Shown here piece after piece: positions 58,351 through 64,000 of a stretch of 64,000 nt of DNA. This DNA comes from Haloplanus sp. XH21 (GTDB taxonomy: Archaea > Halobacteriota > Halobacteria > Halobacteriales > Haloferacaceae): contig NZ_JALLPL010000001.1 in the NCBI RefSeq assembly GCF_023276355.1, positions 2,356,001-2,420,000 on the forward strand. The letters are read 5' to 3'. A program made the translations under genes and the position numbers. Under the pieces are notes generated by a model. It searched no databases and had not been told where the DNA came from. It saw only the letters and a list, made by a program, of their open reading frames with translations. Each line of letters starts with the position of its first letter. Positions within the stretch are counted from its first letter, which is position 1.

Positions 58351-59163
58351 ATGTCCCCGCTCGACGAACGGACGACGGCCCACCTTCGGGCCGTCGTCGT
58401 CGCCCTAGTGGTGTCCGCCGTCGGCCTCGGCGTCGGCCTCGCGCTGGTGTACGTCCTCCTGCGACTCCTCGCTACGGTCGGCGTCGACCTCTCGCCGGCC
58501 CGGTTTCTCGTCGTCTCGCTCGTGGCGATGCAAGGCCTCGCCTTCGGTGGCGTCGCCCTCGGCTATCTCACTGTCCACGGCTGGGCCCTCGATGACCTCG
58601 GCGTTCGCGTGCCGAATCTGCGCGACCTCCTCGTCATCGTCGCTGGCTACGCGGCGGCCATCGTGGCCGCCATCAGCGGAGCGGTCGTCATCACCATCAC
58701 GAGCGTCCCCGCGGGCGAGAATCAGGTCTCACAGATCATCGGCGCCGACGCGAGCGTCCTGTTGTGGCTGATTCCCGCCTCGTTTCTCCTCATCGGCCCC
58801 GGTGAGGAACTGCTCTTTCGCGGCATCGTCCAGAGTCGACTCCGGGAGTCGTTCGACGCCATCCCGGGCGTAGTGCTGGCCAGCGCCATCTTCGCCGCCA
58901 TTCACTACATCGCGCTGACGGGCGGCGCGGGCGGGCGCCTCGTCACCGTGACGGTGCTCTTTTTCCCCGCACTCGTGTTCGGTGCCGTCTACGAACTGAC
59001 CGACAACCTCGTCGTGCCCGCGCTGGTCCACGGCGCGTACAACGCGACGCTGTTCGCGATCACCTACCTCGCGATCCAACTGAGCGAGTCCGGGGCCTTC
59101 CCCGACGAGTCGGCGACGACAAGCCACCTCCTCGTCGAGGGTCTGAGCGCCGTCCCGGTCTGA
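58351..59163 (+). CDS. CPBP-family intramembrane metalloprotease, second copy
   Basis: This 270-residue protein has eight hydrophobic helices and the CPBP motifs: GEELLFRGIVQ, FAAIHYIALTGG, and VHGAYNATLFAI. It is similar in layout to the protein at 27462-28403 (e.g. both have an ALTG after motif 2 and a VHG-YNA motif 3). The ATG at 58351 is used; the frame extends to 58309. Target unknown. Repeat copy D follows the stop. Confidence 0.88.
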   Translation: MSPLDERTTAHLRAVVVALVVSAVGLGVGLALVYVLLRLLATVGVDLSPARFLVVSLVAMQGLAFGGVALGYLTVHGWALDDLGVRVPNLRDLLVIVAGYAAAIVAAISGAVVITITSVPAGENQVSQIIGADASVLLWLIPASFLLIGPGEELLFRGIVQSRLRESFDAIPGVVLASAIFAAIHYIALTGGAGGRLVTVTVLFFPALVFGAVYELTDNLVVPALVHGAYNATLFAITYLAIQLSESGAFPDESATTSHLLVEGLSAVPV

Positions 59164-59165
59164 TC

Positions 59166-59241
59166 CGGATTATTGTAACTGTTTACCGGTGGGTCGCTGG
59201 GGCGGTCCAGCGACCCACCGGTACTGGCTGACAATAAACCG
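59166..59241. repeat. 76-bp palindromic element, copy D
   Basis: The outer inverted repeat CGGATTATTGT / ACAATAAACCG pairs 10 of 11. The inner stem is a perfect 15-bp hairpin, CCGGTGGGTCGCTGG / CCAGCGACCCACCGG, with a 6-nt loop GGCGGT. The TGTAACTGTT core lies between. It starts 2 nt after the stop codon of the CPBP gene. Confidence 0.85.
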
Positions 59242-59289
59242 TATGAGGGGAACGGAACCCTTACCGCCGCGCCCCGAAAAGGCGAGCGT

Positions 59290-60771
59290 ATGCGCGAGTG
59301 CTTCGAGCTACGGGACGGCGACGCCCTCGGCCGTATCGGGGAGCTGACCGTCCCCCGCGCCGGCCGGACCGTCGAGACGCCGGCGTTGCTCCCCGTCATC
59401 AACCCGAACATTCGGACGGTGTCGCCCGCCCGTCTCGAAGCCGAGTTCGGCGCCGAGATGCTCATCACCAACGCCTACATCATCCGCGGCACCGACGACC
59501 TGCGCGAACGGGCGCTCGCGGAGGGTCTCCACGACATGCTCGACTTCTCGGGCGCCATCGTCACCGACTCCGGCTCCTTCCAACTGGCCGAGTACGGCGA
59601 CATCGACGTGACGACCGAGGAAATCCTGGAGTTCCAGCACGCCATCGGCTCCGACGTGGCGACGCCGGTGGACGTGCCCACGCCACCGGACGCGACCCGC
59701 GAGACGGCCGAAGCGGACCTCGAAACGACCGAGCAGGCGCTCGCCGACGCCGAAACCGTCGAGACGGGCGAGATGCTCGTCAACGCGCCGATCCAGGGCT
59801 CGACCAACCTCGACCTGCGGGAGGCGGCTGCCCGCCACGCCGACGCGACCGACCTCGACGTCTTTCCCGTCGGCGCCGTCGTCCCCCTGATGAACGACTA
59901 CCGCTACGCCGACGTGGTCGACATCGTTGCGGCCGCCAAACGCGGCCTCGGCGCCGACGCACCCGTCCACCTCTTCGGCGCCGGTCACCCCATGATGTTC
60001 GCCCTCGCCGTTGCGATGGGCTGTGACCTCTTCGACTCCGCCGCCTACGCCATCTACGCCCGCGACGACCGCTATCTCACCGTCCACGGCACGAAGCATC
60101 TCGCTGATCTCGAATACTTCCCCTGTGAGTGCCCGATCTGTACGGAATGGACGCCCGCCGGCATCCGCGCAGAGTCCGACGCGGAACGGGAACGCCTGCT
60201 GGCCGAACACAACCTCCACGTCTCCTTCGGCGAGATGCGTCGGATCAAGCAGGCCATCCGTGCGGGCAACCTGCTCGAACTCGTCGAGACGCGAGCCCGG
60301 AACCATCCCGCGATGCTCGACGGCTACCGCGCGCTGCTGGATCACGCCGACCAGTTGGAACGGGCCGACCCCGCGTCGAAAGGGTCGTTTTTCTACTGTT
60401 CGGCCGAGAGCGCGCGCCGGCCCGAGGTGCGCCGACACCAGGACCGCCTCGATCGCCTGGAGACGCCCGACAGCCTGCTCCTGACCGAAGGCGCATCGCC
60501 CTCGGCCGATCAGTTCGACGCCACGTGGCGCGTGCTCCCTCCCTTCGGCCCCGCGCCGCGCGCGCTCTCCGAAACCTACCCCCTCACCGCCGAACTCCCG
60601 GATCGCCTCGACGACGCGGCCTACGAGGCGGCGGCGCGCGGCGTCGCCCGACTCGTCGAGACCCACCCCGAGACGGACGTGACGCTCTCACACGACGACT
60701 GGCCCGCGTCGGCGCTGGCGCTCGTCCCGCCCGGCGTGACCCTCGACGCGCTGCACGAGCGAGCGGACTAG
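59290..60771 (+). CDS. tgtA: tRNA-guanine(15) transglycosylase (archaeosine pathway)
   Basis: This 493-residue enzyme exchanges G15 of tRNA for preQ0, the first step to archaeosine. It has [24 protein letters not shown], the catalytic region [24 protein letters not shown], and the zinc-binding CECPIC motif. The C-terminal tail region follows. Length fits haloarchaeal TgtA without the PUA part in one protein. It heads the tgtA-arcS pair, the two genes of the pathway encoded together. Confidence 0.95.
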   Translation: MRECFELRDGDALGRIGELTVPRAGRTVETPALLPVINPNIRTVSPARLEAEFGAEMLITNAYIIRGTDDLRERALAEGLHDMLDFSGAIVTDSGSFQLAEYGDIDVTTEEILEFQHAIGSDVATPVDVPTPPDATRETAEADLETTEQALADAETVETGEMLVNAPIQGSTNLDLREAAARHADATDLDVFPVGAVVPLMNDYRYADVVDIVAAAKRGLGADAPVHLFGAGHPMMFALAVAMGCDLFDSAAYAIYARDDRYLTVHGTKHLADLEYFPCECPICTEWTPAGIRAESDAERERLLAEHNLHVSFGEMRRIKQAIRAGNLLELVETRARNHPAMLDGYRALLDHADQLERADPASKGSFFYCSAESARRPEVRRHQDRLDRLETPDSLLLTEGASPSADQFDATWRVLPPFGPAPRALSETYPLTAELPDRLDDAAYEAAARGVARLVETHPETDVTLSHDDWPASALALVPPGVTLDALHERAD

Positions 60772-60873
60772 GGGCCGGGCGGGCGTAGCATCGCGCCGAC
60801 GCGACCACCCTGTCACCGCGGCCCCGCCGACGCGGAACGCAACATAGTTCGGCGTCCACGACGAGAGTGGGGC

Positions 60874-62631
60874 ATGACCGAGTATTTCGAAGTCCACGGG
60901 CGTGACGGGGCCGCACGCCTGGGCGAACTCCGCCTGCGCGACCCCGTGACGACACCGGCGCTCGCCGACGAGTTCGTCGTCGACGCCGGCAGCCTCTGGA
61001 ACACCGACCGGGAGATGCCCGACGGGAGCGACGCCGAGTTGACCGTGCTCCCTCACCGGTCGTTCCCGGCGGGCACCGATCCGACGGTCCAGGAGTCCTT
61101 CGCGGTCGACTACCCCGACGTCGACCACCCGAGCGCGGGCGTCGTGACGGCGGCGGCGGCCGACGACCACGGCTGTGACGCGTACGTGCTCTCCACCGCG
61201 TCGGGGGTCGTCGGCCACGGCGAGTCCTTCCGCGACGAGATGATCGCCGTCCGGGAAGCGATTCCGGCCGACACCGCGCTCTATCTCGCCGGCGTCGCCA
61301 CGCCCGCGAACGTCGCGACGCTCGTCTCGGCGGGGGCGGACCTCGTCGACACCAAACTCGCTCGCGTCAAGGGCCGGCAGGGCATCTACTGTACGACCGA
61401 GGGCGAGTACCACCTCGACGAGCTCGCCGAACTCCCCGACGCCTTCCCCTCGGACCCGCCCATCGAGGAGTTCACCCGCGAGGACTGCGTCGAACACAAC
61501 GTCGCGGCGCTCCGGGCGGCGCTGTCGACGGTGCGCACTCGCATCCGACGGGGGCGCTTGCGCGACTACCTGGAGGGCCAGGCCCGCCACGAGAACTGGC
61601 TGACCGCCACCTTCCGCGAGTTCGACCAGGAGTACGCCTACCTCGAACAGCGGACGCCGGTCGTCCGGGACGTGGAACTCAGCGCCGCGAGCGAGGACAC
61701 CCTCAGCCGGGTCGAAATCCAGCGCTTCGCCGACCGGGTCACCTCGCGGTACCGCAACCGGTTCTCGAACCCGCTGGTGCTGGTGCCGTGTTCCGCGCGC
61801 AAACCCTACAGCGACTCCCAGAGTCACGCGCAGTTCCACCGCGCCATCCAGTACCGCGGCCACCTCGCCTCCATGACCTCGCCCATCGGCGTCGTCCCGC
61901 AGGAACTGGAGTGTACCTACCCCGCCCAGCATTACGACGCGGTCGTGACGGGCAACTGGACCGAAGGCGAGAAGGCGTTCGTCGCCGCGGTGCTCGAACG
62001 GTATCTGGAGCGCAACGACTACCCGCGCGTCATCGCCCACGTCCCCGGCGAGGGCTACCGCGACATCTGCGAACGGGTCGAAGCGCAGGTGGACGTGCCC
62101 TTCGAGTACACCGTCGAGGACCACCCCACCACCAGCGCGTCGCTGTCGAACCTCGCCGGGGCACTGGAGGGCGAGCTCAAATACTCGAAACGCGAGCGCC
62201 AGCACAACACGATTCGGGCCATCGCGGACTACCAGTTCGGCGATGGCGCGGGCGACGACCTGTTTCCGGACCTGCGGACGACGAGCCGCCACCCCAAACT
62301 CCAAGCACGGGACGAGAACGACACGCAGCTCGCGGCGCAGGTGCCCCAGTACGGCGTCCTCTCCTTCACGCTCGAAGGCGCCCGCCACTGGGTCGAGAGC
62401 GACGCGCCGACCAAGCGGGTCGACATCGACGCGTTCGTCCCCCACGGGAGCGTCCTCGCGCCCGGAATCACTGACGCCGACAGCGACATCCGCGTCGGCG
62501 ACGAGGTGGTCGTCTCCGGGCCATCTGCCTTCGGCGTGGGACGGGCGGAGATGAGCGGCCCGGAGATGCGCGAGAGCAGCCGTGGCGTCGCCGTCGAAAT
62601 GCGACACGTCGCGGGCGAGGACAACGCTTAA
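60874..62631 (+). CDS. arcS: Archaeosine synthase (ArcS)
   Basis: This 585-residue protein converts preQ0 in tRNA to archaeosine. The N-terminal domain is a TGT-like remnant (RLGELRLRDPVTTPAL), the middle has the ArcS core with LVLVPCSARKPYSDSQSH and TYPAQHYDAVVTGNW, and the C-terminal part is a PUA domain (VDIDAFVPHGSVLAPGI, DEVVVSGPSAFGVGRA) that binds tRNA. It follows tgtA at about 100 bp and is full length. Confidence 0.95.
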   Translation: MTEYFEVHGRDGAARLGELRLRDPVTTPALADEFVVDAGSLWNTDREMPDGSDAELTVLPHRSFPAGTDPTVQESFAVDYPDVDHPSAGVVTAAAADDHGCDAYVLSTASGVVGHGESFRDEMIAVREAIPADTALYLAGVATPANVATLVSAGADLVDTKLARVKGRQGIYCTTEGEYHLDELAELPDAFPSDPPIEEFTREDCVEHNVAALRAALSTVRTRIRRGRLRDYLEGQARHENWLTATFREFDQEYAYLEQRTPVVRDVELSAASEDTLSRVEIQRFADRVTSRYRNRFSNPLVLVPCSARKPYSDSQSHAQFHRAIQYRGHLASMTSPIGVVPQELECTYPAQHYDAVVTGNWTEGEKAFVAAVLERYLERNDYPRVIAHVPGEGYRDICERVEAQVDVPFEYTVEDHPTTSASLSNLAGALEGELKYSKRERQHNTIRAIADYQFGDGAGDDLFPDLRTTSRHPKLQARDENDTQLAAQVPQYGVLSFTLEGARHWVESDAPTKRVDIDAFVPHGSVLAPGITDADSDIRVGDEVVVSGPSAFGVGRAEMSGPEMRESSRGVAVEMRHVAGEDNA

Positions 62632-62656
62632 CACCGTCTCCCAACTACGTCGGGCG

Positions 62657-64000
62657 ATGTCATCGCCCGTCCGTCGCGACGTGATCCGGGTGGATCTCTC
62701 CGCGGAGACCGTCGAACGGGAGCGCGTGCCCGCCGCGTGGCGACGGGACTTCCTGGGCGGCAAGGGCCTCGGCGCGAGATACCTCTACGAGGAACTCGAC
62801 GCCGGGACTGACCCGCTCGGCCCCGACAACCGCCTTGCCCTCCTGCTCGGCCCGCTCTCGGGCTATCTCCCCGGAGAGTCGCGATACGCCGCCGTCACCA
62901 AGTCGCCGCTGACGGGGACCTTTCTCGACTCCTACAGCGGCGGATCGTTCGCCGACGCCCTCGCCGGTGCCCTCCCGGAGGCGTTCGGCCTGCTCATTCA
63001 GGGCGCGGCCGACCACCCCCTGACGCTCACCGTCGCGGACGGCACGGCGACCCTCTCGGACGCGAGCGATCTGTGGGGCGCGGACACCGCCGCCGTCGAC
63101 GACGCCCTCGACGGATCGGTCGCCTGTATCGGCCCTGCCGGCGAGAATCAGGTCGCGTACGCGACGATCGCGTCCGACGGCGGCGACCACCACGCCGGGC
63201 GCGGCGGAGCCGGCGCGGTGATGGGGGCAAAGCGCCTGAAAGCCGTCGCCGTCAGCGGCGACCCACCGGACCAGTCGGCCGATCTGGCCGCGCTCCGCGA
63301 CCGCTACGACGACGCGTATCGCGACGACGACACCGGCCGCTGGCAGGCCGCTGGCGAGACGGTCGAGAGCGTCGACTTCGCCAACGAAGTGGGCGTCCTG
63401 TCCACCCGGGGATGGCAGGGTGGCTCGTTCGAGGACGCCGGCGACATCGGCGTCGAGGCGGTCCGCGAGGCCGCCACCGGACGGGAGAACGCGGACGACG
63501 CGGTGCCGGGCGGGTTCCGCGTCGACACCGACGACGGCGAGACGGTCCCCCGCGGCGGCGGCCTGATGTCGCTCGGCGCGGGCCTGGGCATCGACGACTT
63601 CGACGACGTGGCGCGTCTCGGCGCGCGCTGTGACCGCCTCGGGATGGACGTCATCAGCGCCGGCAACGCCGTGGCGTGGGCGATGCGGACGGACGAGTCG
63701 TCCCTCTCGTTCGGCGACGCCGACGCCGCGGCCGACCTGCTCAACGCCATCGCGGCGCGCTCGTCCGACCTGGGCGACGCGCTCGCCGACGGCGTGGACG
63801 CCGCCGACACGGCGGACGACGAGGGCGTGCCGACGGTCAAATCGATGGAACTACCGGCGTACGATCCGCGGGGCGCAGCCGGCATGGCCCTGGCGTACGC
63901 CACCAGCGACCGGGGTGGCTGTCACCGCCGCGCCCGACCGGTCGAACAGGAAGCGTTCGAGCGCGACGCCTGGACCACCGCGGACCGTGTCACCACGGTG
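62657..64000 (+). CDS. Aldehyde ferredoxin oxidoreductase-like protein, partial
   Basis: The frame is open for 448 codons to the right edge. It resembles tungsten/molybdopterin aldehyde ferredoxin oxidoreductases: N-terminal domain with FLGGKGLGARYLYEEL and GPLSGYLPGESRYAAVTKSPLTG, HAGRGGAGAVMGAKRLKAVAV, ARCDRLGMDVISAGN, and ATSDRGGCHRRAR. In typical members a CxxCxxxC cluster motif precedes the GAGLGIDDFD region; here that stretch (from ADDAVPGGFR to PRGGGLMSLG) has no cysteine. It may therefore lack the 4Fe-4S cluster. The C-terminus, with the last cluster cysteine, is outside the window. Start at ATG 62657, 25 bp after arcS. Confidence 0.85.
   Translation, partial: MSSPVRRDVIRVDLSAETVERERVPAAWRRDFLGGKGLGARYLYEELDAGTDPLGPDNRLALLLGPLSGYLPGESRYAAVTKSPLTGTFLDSYSGGSFADALAGALPEAFGLLIQGAADHPLTLTVADGTATLSDASDLWGADTAAVDDALDGSVACIGPAGENQVAYATIASDGGDHHAGRGGAGAVMGAKRLKAVAVSGDPPDQSADLAALRDRYDDAYRDDDTGRWQAAGETVESVDFANEVGVLSTRGWQGGSFEDAGDIGVEAVREAATGRENADDAVPGGFRVDTDDGETVPRGGGLMSLGAGLGIDDFDDVARLGARCDRLGMDVISAGNAVAWAMRTDESSLSFGDADAAADLLNAIAARSSDLGDALADGVDAADTADDEGVPTVKSMELPAYDPRGAAGMALAYATSDRGGCHRRARPVEQEAFERDAWTTADRVTTV

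Noticed and set aside
60688-62763. 691-codon minus-strand frame opposite arcS
   Set aside because: Shadow of arcS; its composition is not haloarchaeal in style and it spans the tgtA-arcS gap.

Overview
The window is chromosomal DNA of a halophilic archaeon (class Halobacteria). It is GC-rich. The predicted proteins are strongly acidic (Asp/Glu rich). Many genes have a TATA-like box about 25-30 nt before the start codon and no leader. Marker genes are archaeal or haloarchaeal: aIF5B, the proteasome-activating nucleotidase PAN, NOB1, S19e, PDCD5, archaeosine synthase, split GMP synthase, class I LysRS and Tat-dependent lipoproteins. Genus cannot be fixed from this; a Haloferacales-type genome is a guess. 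I saw no rRNA, tRNA or CRISPR array.

Region 1 (1-12.4 kb) is accessory in character. A TadC-like pilus platform gene runs off the left edge, and its usual ATPase partner (TadA/PilB-like) lies 9.5 kb away on the same strand. Between them sit an intact IS6-family element with 8-bp target duplications, an orphan histidine kinase, a stand-alone FlaD/E-like protein, a DUF4396 membrane-protein gene inside a 79-bp inverted repeat, a solo TnpB with a candidate guide RNA, an APC permease, a decayed HTH regulator and a PhyH-type dioxygenase. The simplest reading is a pilus operon split by an island.

Region 2 (12.5-18.9 kb) is a complete branched-chain-amino-acid-type ABC transporter (livFGMH, minus strand) divergent from its Tat lipoprotein binding protein. 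LivG, LivM and LivH are all longer than usual because of hydrophobic insertions.

Region 3 (18.9-31.5 kb) is mixed: rhodanese, eIF1/SUI1, PsiE-like protein, epoxide-hydrolase-like enzyme, a shortened MFS protein, an AIR-synthase-like protein, a JAMM protease overlapping a Nudix/IDI-like gene, then pgi with a CPBP protease and two membrane proteins.

Region 4 (31.6-43.8 kb) is mostly core: hisS-truA-mobA, the convergent yqeC / PP-loop / PDCD5 / S19e operon, a flippase-like protein, thiL, an M50 protease, a MobB-MoaE fusion, pyrH and lysS. Molybdopterin functions recur (mobA, yqeC, MoaE fusion, and an AOR-like gene at the right edge).

Region 5 (43.8-64 kb) holds small conserved proteins, a two-domain multicopper oxidase, an HNH-like protein, guaA1, DUF2070, NOB1, a PRC-barrel protein, aIF5B, PAN, PepF, a second CPBP protease, the archaeosine pair tgtA-arcS, and an AOR-like protein lacking the expected cluster cysteines, cut by the right edge.

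The most unusual non-coding signal is a family of four 74-78 bp elements (36210, 43744, 48622, 59166). Each has an outer inverted repeat and an inner hairpin, and each sits directly after, or within about 12 nt of, a stop codon.
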